In this document: piece by piece, positions 52,553-62,121 of the stretch
Layout of the letters: every line of letters starts with the position of its first letter
Numbering within the stretch: the stretch's first letter is position 1
Assembly: GCF_014840935.1 (NCBI RefSeq)
Contig: NZ_CP062005.1
Location: 1,798,001 to 1,862,000 of the forward strand
Origin: Halomonas sp. YLGW01
Lineage (GTDB): Bacteria; Pseudomonadota; Gammaproteobacteria; Pseudomonadales; Halomonadaceae
DNA: 64,000 nucleotides
Direction: 5' to 3'
Notes under the pieces: generated by a model
Told to the model about the DNA's origin: nothing
The model's database searches: none
What the model saw: only the letters and a program-made list of their open reading frames with translations
Program-made: the position numbers and the translations under genes

Positions 52553-53664
52553 GAGAAGCTATTTACCGCTTCAATAACGTTCTTCACCTCTTCGTCCGTT
52601 AGAGTTGGCCCCATGGGAAGACTAAGCACTTGCTTATGAATAGCTTCAGTCACCGGGTAGCTTTGATCTTTCAAGCCTTTATAAGCTTTCTGTTGATGCG
52701 GAGGTATGGGATAGTGAATCATGGTTTTCACACCTGCTTCACTGAGATAGGCTTGCAGATCATTTCGTTTGGCTGTACGAATCACATATAAATGAAATGC
52801 GTGTAATTTAAGAGAAGTTGAAGCAGCATCTGCGATTATTGGATTTTTTATGGCAGGGTTATGAATGCTCTTCGCGTATTCCTGAGCAATTTCTCTACGG
52901 CGAGCTGTTTCTGAATCTAAATACCGGAGCTTTACCCTCAGCATTGCCGCCTGGATTTCATCCAATCGACTGTTGCGACCCTGATATAGGTTTTCGTATT
53001 TCTTTCTACTACCATAGTTTCCAAGCGCACGAATAGCATTAGCAACTAGTTCGTCATTCGTTGTTACTGCACCAGCATCACCAAGGGCACCAAGATTTTT
53101 TCCTGGATAAAAACTGAACGCGCTAGCATGCCCCCAGCTTCCAGCTTTCTTACCATGGAGACTAGCGCCATGCGCCTGAGCAGAATCCTCTAGAACTAGC
53201 AGTTTATACCGTTCAGCAATGTCCATGATTGCAGGCATATCCGCCAACTGACCATATAAGTGCACTGGTAGGATGGCACGAGTTCTGCTGGTAATAGCTG
53301 CTTCAGCTTTATCGGGGCAGATGTTAAAGGTTACCTCATCTGGCTCGACCAATACAGGCACCAAACGATTCTCGGTAACAGCCAGAATACTCGCGATATA
53401 GGTATTAGCTGGCACGATAACTTCATCACCTTCTTTGAGGCGACCTAATTCTATCCATGCCCGTAAAGTTAGCACCAAAGCTTCCAATCCATTTGCGACG
53501 CCCACACAATGTTCAGTGCCGCAGTAGTTGGCAAACTCTTGCTCGAAGGCACTAACCTCGGCCCCCTGGACATACCACCCTGAATCAATGACGCGTGTTG
53601 CCGCAGAAACAAGTTCATCGCGATATTGGTCATTGATTGCTTTCAAATCTAGAAAAGTGACCAT
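52549..53664 (-). CDS. fdtB: dTDP-3-amino-3,6-dideoxyhexose transaminase (FdtB/QdtB type)
   Basis: 371 aa DegT/DnrJ/EryC1 aminotransferase. [80 protein letters not shown] (PLP Lys in the PGKN motif) and [16 protein letters not shown]. It transaminates the 3-keto sugar made by FdtA to give dTDP-Fuc3N or dTDP-Qui3N. One base overlaps the acyltransferase stop. Fdt against Qdt cannot be told without alignment. Confidence 0.88.
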   Translation of the reverse strand: MVTFLDLKAINDQYRDELVSAATRVIDSGWYVQGAEVSAFEQEFANYCGTEHCVGVANGLEALVLTLRAWIELGRLKEGDEVIVPANTYIASILAVTENRLVPVLVEPDEVTFNICPDKAEAAITSRTRAILPVHLYGQLADMPAIMDIAERYKLLVLEDSAQAHGASLHGKKAGSWGHASAFSFYPGKNLGALGDAGAVTTNDELVANAIRALGNYGSRKKYENLYQGRNSRLDEIQAAMLRVKLRYLDSETARRREIAQEYAKSIHNPAIKNPIIADAASTSLKLHAFHLYVIRTAKRNDLQAYLSEAGVKTMIHYPIPPHQQKAYKGLKDQSYPVTEAIHKQVLSLPMGPTLTDEEVKNVIEAVNSFS

Positions 53665-54119
53665 TAATCAATATACCTAATTATTTTTGCAGGATTACCT
53701 ACGACTACAGCTTTATCTGGGACGTCTCGAGTGACAACTGAACCAGCACCAACCATTGCACTTTCACCGACAGTAATACCAGGAAGGAGCGTGGCATTTG
53801 CACCAATGCTGGAATTTTTCTTTATATGAATACCAGAAAATTTTTCTGGGGTTTTTTTTGACCGTGGGTAAGGGTCATTTGTGAATGTAGCGTTAGGGCC
53901 GATGAAAACATCTGACTCAATGCGAGTACCATCCCAGATGAAAACACCTGATTTTACGGTAACACGATCGCCTAGCTCAACATCACTTTCAATCAATGCA
54001 TGTGCACAGATGTTGCAATCTCGACCAATCTTAGCCCCCTCTAACACCACTACAAATTGCCAAATACGTGTCCCGGCACCAATGTCGCACTTAGAAACAA
54101 TTGCAGTCTCATGTATCAT
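53664..54119 (-). CDS. Sugar O/N-acetyltransferase, left-handed beta-helix (FdtC-like)
   Basis: 151 aa from the ATG at 54119 ([20 protein letters not shown]); an ORF to 54200 would overlap fdtA and is rejected. Hexapeptide repeats run through the length ([57 protein letters not shown]). In this setting it should acetylate the 3-amino group of dTDP-Fuc3N or dTDP-Qui3N to give the NAc form. Between fdtA and fdtB, same operon. Confidence 0.84.
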   Translation of the reverse strand: MIHETAIVSKCDIGAGTRIWQFVVVLEGAKIGRDCNICAHALIESDVELGDRVTVKSGVFIWDGTRIESDVFIGPNATFTNDPYPRSKKTPEKFSGIHIKKNSSIGANATLLPGITVGESAMVGAGSVVTRDVPDKAVVVGNPAKIIRYID

Positions 54120-54132
54120 GATAGAATCAATA

Positions 54133-54528
54133 TCACATTTTTTGTAAAAATTCAGCATAGTCCCGAATATAGTCATTCTCGTCATAATGGTCACTAGCAA
54201 GAACCATCAGCACGCAATCATCACTAAAATCGTGCATTTCGTGCCATACCATCTGCTTTATTAAAACACCTTGTAGCGGGCTATCGAGCCAAGCACATTC
54301 CCTTCGAACCCCGTTATCGAATTCCATGCGACACTTCCCAGCAACACATATAGCCATTTGTATTAGTGCCTTGTGTGCATGAAAACCTCTCGCGATATCG
54401 TTCCTTGTGCCAAAAATATAATAGACACGCTTAATACAAAATGGAGCTGTGCTATTTTCCTCTATTGAAACTAAAGAACCGCGTTCATCACCCAACTGCG
54501 AAAGATTGATCCACTCAAATAGGCTCAT
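54133..54528 (-). CDS. fdtA: dTDP-4-keto-6-deoxyglucose 3,4-ketoisomerase (FdtA/QdtA type)
   Basis: 131 aa cupin (WxcM-like). [60 protein letters not shown] and [20 protein letters not shown] show the metal/substrate-binding His residues of the family. It moves the keto group from C4 to C3 of the RmlB product. Overlaps rmlA by four bases. Whether product is galacto (Fdt) or gluco (Qdt) form is undecided. Confidence 0.88.
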   Translation of the reverse strand: MSLFEWINLSQLGDERGSLVSIEENSTAPFCIKRVYYIFGTRNDIARGFHAHKALIQMAICVAGKCRMEFDNGVRRECAWLDSPLQGVLIKQMVWHEMHDFSDDCVLMVLASDHYDENDYIRDYAEFLQKM

Positions 54529-55403
54529 GACTCCCCCCTGGAAATGGAAAGTAAGTATTGCCCATAACCATTCTTTTTTAAATTACTGCCAATACGATGC
54601 AGATCATCACCACTCAGCCATCCTTGATTGAAGGCAATCTCTTCTAAACAGGCGATCTTATAACCTTGGCGCTTCTCAATCGTTTCTACAAAATGAGCTG
54701 CTTCGAGCAGACTTTCGTGAGTACCTGTATCAAGCCAGGCGAATCCGCGGCCCAGTTGCTCAACATTAAGGTTGCCACGCTCCAGGTAGGCCTGATTGAC
54801 GCTGGTGATCTCGAGCTCGCCTCGGTGAGAGGGCTCGACCCGTTTGGCGATCTCAATGACGTCGTTATCATAGAAATAAAGTCCGGTTACCGCGTAATGA
54901 GACTTGGGCTTGACCGGCTTCTCTTCAATGGATATTGCGCGCTTGTTTGCGTCGAACGCCACCACGCCGAAGCGTTCTGGATCTTTGACCTGGTAGCCAA
55001 ACACTGTGGCACCGCTGGCTTGCGCCGAGGCTTCCTTGAGCTTGGGGGTAAAGCCTTGGCCGTAGAAGATATTATCGCCGAGCACCAAGCAAACACTGTC
55101 GTTGCCAATAAAATCCTCGCCAATGATGAAGGCTTGGGCCAGACCATCGGGGCTGGGCTGCTCAGCATAGCTGATCTCGACACCAAACTGACTACCGTCG
55201 CCCAGTAAACGTTCGAAGCTCGTCAGGTCTTCCGGTGTGGTGATGATCAGCACTTCACGAATACCCGCCAACATAAGTACTGAAAGCGGATAATAGATCA
55301 TCGGCTTGTCATAGATGGGCAGTAGTTGCTTCGAGACGCCCATTGTTATGGGGTACAGGCGCGTGCCAGAACCGCCAGCGAGGATAATGCCTTTGCGTGC
55401 CAT
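54525..55403 (-). CDS. rmlA: Glucose-1-phosphate thymidylyltransferase
   Basis: 292 aa, standard Rml[68 protein letters not shown] and [19 protein letters not shown]. Makes dTDP-glucose from glucose-1-P and dTTP, first step to the dTDP-amino sugar. 73 bases downstream of rmlB. No rmlC or rmlD in the window, so L-rhamnose is not made here. Confidence 0.96.
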   Translation of the reverse strand: MARKGIILAGGSGTRLYPITMGVSKQLLPIYDKPMIYYPLSVLMLAGIREVLIITTPEDLTSFERLLGDGSQFGVEISYAEQPSPDGLAQAFIIGEDFIGNDSVCLVLGDNIFYGQGFTPKLKEASAQASGATVFGYQVKDPERFGVVAFDANKRAISIEEKPVKPKSHYAVTGLYFYDNDVIEIAKRVEPSHRGELEITSVNQAYLERGNLNVEQLGRGFAWLDTGTHESLLEAAHFVETIEKRQGYKIACLEEIAFNQGWLSGDDLHRIGSNLKKNGYGQYLLSISRGES

Positions 55404-55476
55404 GTGGAATCCTTGTCTGAATCTGCGATGGCTGCGTGATGCTTCTCACAGTGAAGAAGCTGCGCTCCGATAATTT

Positions 55477-56535
55477 TTAAGCTGTGGTGACACCTAAGCG
55501 TTCACGCTGGTAGCTACCATCCTGCACCCGGCGACACCATTCTTGGTTATTCAGATACCATTGAACGGTCTTACGAATACCACTTTCGAACGTTTCCTCA
55601 GGACGCCAGCCAAGCTGACGCTCGATCTTGTTTGCGTCGATCGCGTAGCGCAGGTCGTGACCAGGCCGATCCGCCACATGAGTGATCAAGTTGGTGTAGG
55701 GCGAATGCTGTGAGGGTGCCATCTCATCAAGCAGGGCGCAGATTGTGCGTACCACCTCGATGTTCTGCATCTCGTTGTGGCCGCCGATGTTGTAGGTCTC
55801 TCCTACTTGGCCTTCCGTAACCACCTTGTAGAGCGCCCGGGCGTGGTCTTCCACATAAAGCCAGTCGCGAACTTGCTCACCTTTGCCGTATACCGGCAGT
55901 GCCTTGCCTTCCAGGGCGTTAAGAATGATCAGCGGAATCAGCTTCTCGGGGAAGTGGTAGGGCCCGTAGTTGTTGGAACAGTTGGTGATCAGCGTGGGCA
56001 GGCCATAGGTGCGCTGCCAAGCACGGACCAAGTGATCCGAGCTGGCCTTACTAGCGGAATATGGCGAGCTGGGGGCATAGGAGGTTTCTTCGGTAAACAG
56101 CCCTACTGGTCCTTCCAGGTCGCCATACACCTCATCGGTGGAGATATGGTGGAAGCGGAAGGCTTGCTTACCTTTACTATCCAGGTTGTTCCAGTAGGAG
56201 CGTGTCACTTCCAGCAAGGTGTAGGTGCCAATGATATTGGTTTCGATGAACGCTGCCGGGCCATCGATGGAGCGGTCGACATGACTCTCAGCTGCCAGGT
56301 GCATCACCGCATCTGGCTGGTGCTCATTGAACACCCTCTCAAGCTCATTTCGGTCGCAGATATCCACCTGTTCAAATGCGTAGCGCTCACTGTCGCTGAC
56401 CTCGGCCAGCGATTCCAAATTTCCGGCGTAGGTCAGCTTATCGACGTTTACCACGCTGTCGCCGGTGTTAGCGATGATATGGCGAATCACTGCTGAGCCG
56501 ATGAAGCCCGCGCCACCAGTAACCAATAACTTCAT
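55477..56535 (-). CDS. rmlB: dTDP-glucose 4,6-dehydratase
   Basis: 352 aa. NAD-binding [81 protein letters not shown] and [18 protein letters not shown]. Converts dTDP-glucose to the 4-keto-6-deoxy form used by FdtA. First gene of rmlB-rmlA-fdtA-acetyltransferase-fdtB-wzx. Preceded by the repeat-rich region 56575-56690. Confidence 0.96.
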   Translation of the reverse strand: MKLLVTGGAGFIGSAVIRHIIANTGDSVVNVDKLTYAGNLESLAEVSDSERYAFEQVDICDRNELERVFNEHQPDAVMHLAAESHVDRSIDGPAAFIETNIIGTYTLLEVTRSYWNNLDSKGKQAFRFHHISTDEVYGDLEGPVGLFTEETSYAPSSPYSASKASSDHLVRAWQRTYGLPTLITNCSNNYGPYHFPEKLIPLIILNALEGKALPVYGKGEQVRDWLYVEDHARALYKVVTEGQVGETYNIGGHNEMQNIEVVRTICALLDEMAPSQHSPYTNLITHVADRPGHDLRYAIDANKIERQLGWRPEETFESGIRKTVQWYLNNQEWCRRVQDGSYQRERLGVTTA

Positions 56536-56574
56536 AGCTTTCCTATTTATTAAAAATGCTGCTTGGCTAATAAA

Positions 56575-56690
56575 AAAACCACAAAAATGTGAGCAGGTAC
56601 CTGCGACACTTCACATTTTTGTGAGCTTTAGCGTTTCGCTGAATCAGCCACATTTTTACGACAAAGCCCCACATTTCTGTGAGGCGTCGT
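56575..56690 (-). promoter_or_regulatory. Repeated CACA-N4-TGTG motifs upstream of rmlB
   Basis: Within about 110 bases there are three palindromic sites CACAAAAATGTG, CACATTTTTGTG and CACATTTCTGTG and a fourth partial one (CACATTTTTACG). They lie 50-150 bases before the rmlB start in a 209-base gap after wzz. Evenly repeated dyads suggest binding by a dimeric regulator, or a set of small hairpins between the two genes. No promoter elements could be fixed. Confidence 0.6.
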
Positions 56691-56744
56691 CCGTAACCTA
56701 CTAATTTTATTGACCACCACCGATAAGGGCGGTTATCAAAACTC

Positions 56745-57527
56745 TTAGGATTCTTTCTCATTGAGGCTGTTACAAACAAGTCCTGCAAACTGCATGAGAA
56801 ACACCCCCATCACGGCCAGCATGCCACCCAACACCAGGGCCAAGGCCATGATCAGCGACCGACTCGTGCCCGCTTTCTCAAGGCTCTGCACCGCGCTCTG
56901 TGCCACACGCCCATCTTTCAGCAAGTCTAGGCGATCCTTCGTTAGGCCGATCTGCTCGATGTAACCCGCCATCAACTCTGCTGCGCCGGCACTGTTTGAT
57001 TTCTCGGCTGTAGTCAGGGCGGCCTGCAAGCTTTCCAGTCGATTGGACAGCGTGGTGCGCTGACGGTCTACCAGCGCTTGCTGGTCACTCAAGATGCGCT
57101 CCAGAAGCGCACCATGCATTACCTTCACCAGAGACGCTGAATTTTCAGAGGCCTCTGAGGTAATTTTCACCAGCTGAGTATCTTCCGGAGATGACAGCTC
57201 GACAGAAAACGGCAGTGACTCCATCCCCTCCTGCTCAAGCATCTCGCGTGTCGTGGGTGCCACATACAAGCTCTGTGTCTTGGCAATCACAGTCGGCGCG
57301 GATTCCAAGGCACGTTCGGTGTTGCCCTCCCCTACCGGCGATTGCTCGGCTACCTCATAAACCGATGTGTATGTATAAGTTGGCGTCAAGGTAAACACGA
57401 AGGCCAGAGCGCCCAACACCACCACAGCAAATATGGCAGCCATAGCCTTCCACCGGCGCACCAGCACGGCCGCCAGGTCAACCAGGGAAATTTCGTCGTC
57501 GTGAGTGGTCTGCTGATCAGTCGTCAC
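56745..57527 (-). CDS. wzz: Wzz-type chain length determinant
   Basis: 260 aa. N-terminal EISLVDLAAVLVRRWKAMAA followed by a membrane helix (IFAVVVLGALAFVFTLTPTY), a periplasmic coiled-coil-rich domain (LLERILSDQQALVDRQRTTL) and a C-terminal helix with the Pro/Gly pattern replaced by SLIMALALVLGGMLAVMGVF. Sets the length of the Wzy-made polymer. Lacks a kinase domain. It sits between wzc and rmlB with gaps of more than 200 bases on both sides, so may have its own promoter. Confidence 0.88.
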   Translation of the reverse strand: MTTDQQTTHDDEISLVDLAAVLVRRWKAMAAIFAVVVLGALAFVFTLTPTYTYTSVYEVAEQSPVGEGNTERALESAPTVIAKTQSLYVAPTTREMLEQEGMESLPFSVELSSPEDTQLVKITSEASENSASLVKVMHGALLERILSDQQALVDRQRTTLSNRLESLQAALTTAEKSNSAGAAELMAGYIEQIGLTKDRLDLLKDGRVAQSAVQSLEKAGTSRSLIMALALVLGGMLAVMGVFLMQFAGLVCNSLNEKES

Positions 57528-57750
57528 ATCGAATACTCGTTGATTAGTTTTTCACCATCACGGCAAGCAGGCACGCTACCGCCCGGGGATTCCCTGGGTA
57601 TGGTCCCTAACCCTTTGTTTCATCATGGCTTGTGCAGCTCTGCCGCAAGGCCCACATTGTATCCGCATTATCCACGAAGCTCTATGCGGCCATGGTGAGA
57701 AAAGGTATCCCAATGGGTCGCTAATCGGAGACAGACACTTGTGACGTCAA
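57528..57750 (-). promoter_or_regulatory. Spacer between wzc and wzz
   Basis: 223 bases without a gene. Contains GC-rich inverted pieces (GCCCGGGGATTCCCTGGG near 57581-57598) but no T-rich terminator. Likely carries the wzz promoter. Confidence 0.35.
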
Positions 57751-59937
57751 TCACTTATAGACATAGTTGTAATATCCGTATTCAGCGCTGGCCGCCGCCT
57801 TGCGCTCGACGGCGTTGAGTACACAGCCCTTGACCACCACCCCATTGTCCGCCAGCCGCTGCCGAGCAACTTCCACTTCCTTGGGCGGGTTCAGCTGGAA
57901 ACGTGCCACCATTAGGGTTGTGCCACATTGACTAGCCACAATCGCAGGATCCGTAACCGCTAGCACCGGCGGGGTATCGATGATGATCAGATCGTATCGT
58001 TCGCTCACCTCTGCGAGTACGTCACTGAAGGCGGCATGCATCAGCAGTTCGGCCGGGTTCGGAGGTAGCATGCCTCGCGAAATGTAGCTGAGTCCTGGTA
58101 CCTGGCTGCTACGAATCACCTCATCGAGAGAACACTTGCCCGAGATCAACTCGGATAACCCCCCCTCGCTCAGCCCACCGAATGCCGTGTGAACGTGCCC
58201 CTTCCGCATATCGGCGTCCACGATAAGCACGCTCTGCCCGCCTTGAGCGCACACCGCGCCCAGATTGGTACTGACAAAGCTCTTGCCGATGCCGGGACTA
58301 GGCCCAGTGATGACCAATCGGTTGTCCTTAGCCTCAAGCATCGCGAAATGCAGGCTGGTTCGAAGCCCTCGCAGTGCCTCGATAGACAGATCCGCCGGTG
58401 CCCGCCCCGCTAGTACGTCGGTGGAGACACTCTGTCCTTGCTTGTCTTGCTTGCGCTTGATGCGCCGCGACAACTTGCCCTGCTCTTCAGACAAGGGGAC
58501 AGTGGTATACACATTCAGCCCCAGCTCTTCCAACTGCTCGGGCGCCTCTACGCCTCGTTTGAGCAGCCCACGCACCAGCACCAGCCCGACTGAGAGCATG
58601 CCGCCCAGCAGGGTCGCCAGCACCACGATCAGCGGACGCTTAGGTGCGACAGTGCCAGGCAATACTTCAGCATCATCGAGAATACGCACGTTACCGATAG
58701 TACTGGCCACCGCGATCTCCATTTCCTGCACCTTGTTGCGCAGCTGAACGTAGATTTCCTGGCCCACCTTGACGTCGCGAGAAAATCTTAGAATTTCTTG
58801 CTGTGTCTCAGGTAAGGTGTTGACCTGCTGCCCCAGTTTGACGCGTTCACGCTCGAGTTGAGCCCTCTTATCTAGCAAGGCCGAATAGGTCGGATGACTG
58901 GGGGTAAAGCGGCGCGAAATCTCCGACTCCAACAATTCGAGTTCGTTGAGCTGGCTCTCGAGATTCACCAAGCGCTCCAGAACCGCCTTAGTCTCCAGCG
59001 ACACATCGACGCTTTCCTGCTGAGAGCGATAGCGGTTTAGGTTGTTCTCTGACTGGCGCAGTTCTTGGCGCACCTTCGGCATCTGCCCCTTGAGGAATTC
59101 AAGGCTCTTGCGCACCTCCTCGGATTGGCGGCGCATATTCTGTGATACGTACATATCCGCCACCGTGTTCAGAATACGCTTGAGCGCTTCAGGGTTAGTC
59201 CCTTCAAGCGACCAATGCAGAATGCCAGTGTTGTGGCCCTGCTCACTGATCGAGAGGCGATCACGCAGGCTGACGAACTCGCGCATTCGTGTTATGCGGA
59301 AGACATCGAATCGAGCACCCGCCGCTGCCTGTATAGCACCAACGCGAAGCGCCACATCGCCATTGGAAAAAGATGAAAGCTCCCCTACTAATCCCTCTCC
59401 GAGACGCTTGCCTTCCAGGTAGAGCGCATATTGAGTGTCGTTCAGCACCTCCAACTCGAAGACCTCACCTCGCATCTCGTCGGTCAACGGCATCTCGGTC
59501 ACGGAAATGCCTTCATCCGCCCAGACACTATCCCACCCCTGAGCAAAGCCGGGCCGCTCGATGCCGCGACGCACCAGGAAGTCACCTATCACCGGCAGTC
59601 GATGCGGCTTAACCTTCAGGTCGAGATTGAGCAAATCTACCGCCTTTCCCAGCACCATGCGAGAGCGAATAATTTCGATCTCGGCCTGGGAGGGAGGCTC
59701 GCTGCCTAACATATTGGTGACATCCGAGAGCGGGTTCATCGACCCCGCCCTATCCTCGATCTGTACCAGCGTCTCGGCACGATAAACAGGCGTCGCCAAT
59801 AATGCATAGGAGCCCCCTATCAGGGTGATGCTCAGCGTGATCATAGCAATCCACCACTTGTGATCGATCAAGAGGCCAAACAGGCGACTCAGGTCAATCT
59901 CATCATCGGCAGATGGTGTAACAGAGGATTGAGACAT
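57751..59937 (-). CDS. wzc: Polysaccharide co-polymerase tyrosine autokinase (Wzc)
   Basis: 728 aa. Wzz domain at the N-terminus (IDLSRLFGLLIDHKWWIAMI, helix LSITLIGGSYALLATPVYRA), a long periplasmic coiled coil (about 250-410), a second membrane helix (PLIVVLATLLGGMLSVGLVL), then the BY-kinase domain: Walker A ITGPSPGIGKSFVSTNLG, Walker A' VLIVDADMRKGHVH, Walker B LIIIDTPPVLAVTD, and a C-terminal tyrosine cluster EYGYYNYVYK. Controls polymer length and export with Wza, and is dephosphorylated by Wzb. Complete. Confidence 0.95.
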   Translation of the reverse strand: MSQSSVTPSADDEIDLSRLFGLLIDHKWWIAMITLSITLIGGSYALLATPVYRAETLVQIEDRAGSMNPLSDVTNMLGSEPPSQAEIEIIRSRMVLGKAVDLLNLDLKVKPHRLPVIGDFLVRRGIERPGFAQGWDSVWADEGISVTEMPLTDEMRGEVFELEVLNDTQYALYLEGKRLGEGLVGELSSFSNGDVALRVGAIQAAAGARFDVFRITRMREFVSLRDRLSISEQGHNTGILHWSLEGTNPEALKRILNTVADMYVSQNMRRQSEEVRKSLEFLKGQMPKVRQELRQSENNLNRYRSQQESVDVSLETKAVLERLVNLESQLNELELLESEISRRFTPSHPTYSALLDKRAQLERERVKLGQQVNTLPETQQEILRFSRDVKVGQEIYVQLRNKVQEMEIAVASTIGNVRILDDAEVLPGTVAPKRPLIVVLATLLGGMLSVGLVLVRGLLKRGVEAPEQLEELGLNVYTTVPLSEEQGKLSRRIKRKQDKQGQSVSTDVLAGRAPADLSIEALRGLRTSLHFAMLEAKDNRLVITGPSPGIGKSFVSTNLGAVCAQGGQSVLIVDADMRKGHVHTAFGGLSEGGLSELISGKCSLDEVIRSSQVPGLSYISRGMLPPNPAELLMHAAFSDVLAEVSERYDLIIIDTPPVLAVTDPAIVASQCGTTLMVARFQLNPPKEVEVARQRLADNGVVVKGCVLNAVERKAAASAEYGYYNYVYK

Positions 59938-60019
59938 TTCAGCACCAGCGGAGGGAGCAATGACAACAATGCGATGAATGCTTTGATAGCGAGGCGGCGC
60001 CTGACACCATCAAGGACAT

Positions 60020-60454
60020 TCAGAGCTTCTTGGCCCAAGTGTCGGCCGCAAGGACCAAACGGCGGTGAACAAACTCAAAGACTTCCTCGCTCTTACGGTA
60101 TGGATCTGGAATCTCCTTGATGTCACGCTCAAGCCAGTGCCCGAGCAGCATGGTCTTCCCCAGCGCCGCCGGCGACATTTCTCCTATCGCGTGTCGCTGG
60201 CCGTCACTCATCACCAATACTAGGTCGACCTGCCGAAGCAGCTCACGACTAACCTGACGCGCCACATGCTCGCCCACATCCAGCCCATCCGCTTCCGCCA
60301 ATTTCCTGGCGATCGGCTCGACACCCCGCCCCACAAGAGCACCTAAGCCTGCCGAGGTAATCACCTTGCCCGGTAAGCGCTGTGTGAGCATGGCTTCGGC
60401 TACAGGACTGCGGCATATATTGCCAATGCACACCACCATAATCTTCTCGAACAA
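60020..60454 (-). CDS. wzb: Low molecular weight protein tyrosine phosphatase (Wzb)
   Basis: 144 aa with the active-site loop CIGNICRS (Cys9-x5-Arg15-Ser) and the general acid motif PDPYRKSEEVF. Removes phosphate from the Wzc tail. Two bases after wza, 82 before wzc; one operon wza-wzb-wzc. Confidence 0.95.
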   Translation of the reverse strand: MFEKIMVVCIGNICRSPVAEAMLTQRLPGKVITSAGLGALVGRGVEPIARKLAEADGLDVGEHVARQVSRELLRQVDLVLVMSDGQRHAIGEMSPAALGKTMLLGHWLERDIKEIPDPYRKSEEVFEFVHRRLVLAADTWAKKL

Positions 60455-60456
60455 GG

Positions 60457-61572
60457 TTAAAGATCCCTGACATCGCTGGACGTATCCGCAACGGTTCCCG
60501 GCAAGGCGACGGAAGGCAGCAAAAGACTGATCACACGATTCCAGCGCGCCACCGGCGCTGTGGTGACATAGATGATATCTCGGGGTTCGAGAATAAAGCG
60601 CTGCCCTAGAGTGAATGCAGCGGCATTGCTGACATCCAACTGATAGACCGTTGCCAGGCGATTGCTCTTAGGAGATTCGCTTCGCACCACGAAGATACCC
60701 GAAGCCTCGGCGCTTGCCTCGTTAATACCGCCGGCGCGCGATATAGCATCAGTCAGCGACAGGCGCTCATTACCGAGAGCGAAATTACCAGGCCGAATCA
60801 CTTGCCCCATGACGGCGACCGTCTGATTCTCGGCACTAGAAACATGTAATACATCACCGTCCCGGAGCAAATGATTCTGCCTCTGATCACCTTTACGCAA
60901 CAAACCGTAGAGCGACAGCGGCATTTCCTGGCCCTCACGGGTCAAGATGGCACGATGCCAATTGGCTTCCTGGGTAGCGCCACCAGCCTGACTGATGGCA
61001 TCAGGAATGGTCATCGGGACATCGGTAATTGGAAGCGCCCCTGGTTGTGCCACAGCCCCGCTTACGTAGACTTTCTTGGACCGGAAGGCAGCGACCCTGA
61101 CGTCGACCTGCGGCTCCGCGATGTAAGCTGCCAGGCGCCTCGTGAGCACTCGACGGATATCATCCAAGGTCTTGCCCAACACATCGACCTGCCCGATGTA
61201 GGGGTAAAAGATCGTACCGTCACTACGCACCTGGTTACCGGCCTCAGCAGCACTGCGATCGGAGCCCGCCGGGATGGTCAGCTCAGGATGGTCATAGACG
61301 ATGATATCGAGGATGTCGCCCTTGCCAACCCTGTAGACATAGCCGTCTATCGCGGCAGCAAGCTCGGGTGATTGAGGCGCCGCCTGCTGGCTCATCGCCT
61401 CTCGGTACGCAGCCACCAAGCCGGGGGTGATGGGTTGGATATCGACTAGGTCATCGCTGGGAGCGGTATCGATCTCGTAGTCTAAGTGACTGCCCGGCGC
61501 CCAGGCGCAGCCGCTCAAAGACACTATCGTGACCAACAACGACAACCTCTTGCCCAAACCGTAGCAATTCAT
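60457..61572 (-). CDS. wza: Outer membrane polysaccharide export lipoprotein (Wza)
   Basis: 371 aa. Signal peptide with lipobox VSLSGCAWA (Cys22 as lipidated residue), Poly_export domain (YRVGKGDILDIIVYDHPELT, YIGQVDVLGKTLDDIRRVL), SLBB repeats (VYVSGAVAQPGALPITD, VAVMGQVIRPGNFALGN) and a C-terminal amphipathic helix (RWNRVISLLLPSVALPGTV) for the outer membrane barrel. Forms the octameric export pore. First gene of wza-wzb-wzc. Intact. Confidence 0.95.
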   Translation of the reverse strand: MNCYGLGKRLSLLVTIVSLSGCAWAPGSHLDYEIDTAPSDDLVDIQPITPGLVAAYREAMSQQAAPQSPELAAAIDGYVYRVGKGDILDIIVYDHPELTIPAGSDRSAAEAGNQVRSDGTIFYPYIGQVDVLGKTLDDIRRVLTRRLAAYIAEPQVDVRVAAFRSKKVYVSGAVAQPGALPITDVPMTIPDAISQAGGATQEANWHRAILTREGQEMPLSLYGLLRKGDQRQNHLLRDGDVLHVSSAENQTVAVMGQVIRPGNFALGNERLSLTDAISRAGGINEASAEASGIFVVRSESPKSNRLATVYQLDVSNAAAFTLGQRFILEPRDIIYVTTAPVARWNRVISLLLPSVALPGTVADTSSDVRDL

Positions 61573-61932
61573 AGAACTTCATCCTTGTCCGAGCGGTGTT
61601 CTGTGTATGGCCTCATAATATCTTTATATTCAATAGCACTCATCACTGGCACGAATTTTTCCTCAGCACCCATCCTCAACAACTTTTCGTAACATTATCA
61701 ACGTCTCCTGATCTTGATTGATACCAACGTTCGCAACGATGGAACGAAAACAGCCATAAGATAAGCCGCCTAACAACCCTGCTTTTTGCAGGAAAATTCA
61801 TACAAAGGCTACGGTATTTGACGCACTCCTACTTCTTACTAATATTTAGGTGCTAGTTACATGATAAGCAAGTGCTGTCTGCTATTTGGAACACGACCAG
61901 GTGATCAAGGATTCTAATAACGAGGACACTCA
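61573..61932. promoter_or_regulatory. Divergent promoter region of wza and gfcA
   Basis: 360 bases between divergent genes, noticeably AT-rich at 61610-61900, where both promoters must lie. The stretch before gfcA carries CGAGGACACTCA as ribosome site. No JUMPstart element (GGCGGTAG) was seen. No other frame is credible. Confidence 0.5.
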
Positions 61933-62121
61933 ATGTTGAAGAAAATCATGGCGCTAGCCGCAATTTCCGGCCTGCTATCTTCACCGCTGGTCATGGCACA
62001 AAGCACCACGGCTGCAGGCGCCAACACTGGGGGCGATGCGGGTGGTGCTTCAGGCACTGGTGGCATAGCCGCCGCCCTCACCGATGACAGCGTCACCTCT
62101 GACACCACCGGTGCCAACTGA
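61933..62121 (+). CDS. gfcA: Small secreted Thr/Gly-rich protein (GfcA/YjbE-like)
   Basis: 62 aa. Signal peptide KKIMALAAISGLLSSPLVMA with AxA cleavage before QSTTAAG, then a low-complexity mature part rich in Thr, Gly and Ala (GANTGGDAGGASGTGGIAAA). Length, signal and composition match GfcA/YjbE, first gene of the group 4 capsule-type gfc/yjb operon. The stop overlaps the start of the next gene by one base (TGATG). Confidence 0.75.
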   Translation: MLKKIMALAAISGLLSSPLVMAQSTTAAGANTGGDAGGASGTGGIAAALTDDSVTSDTTGAN

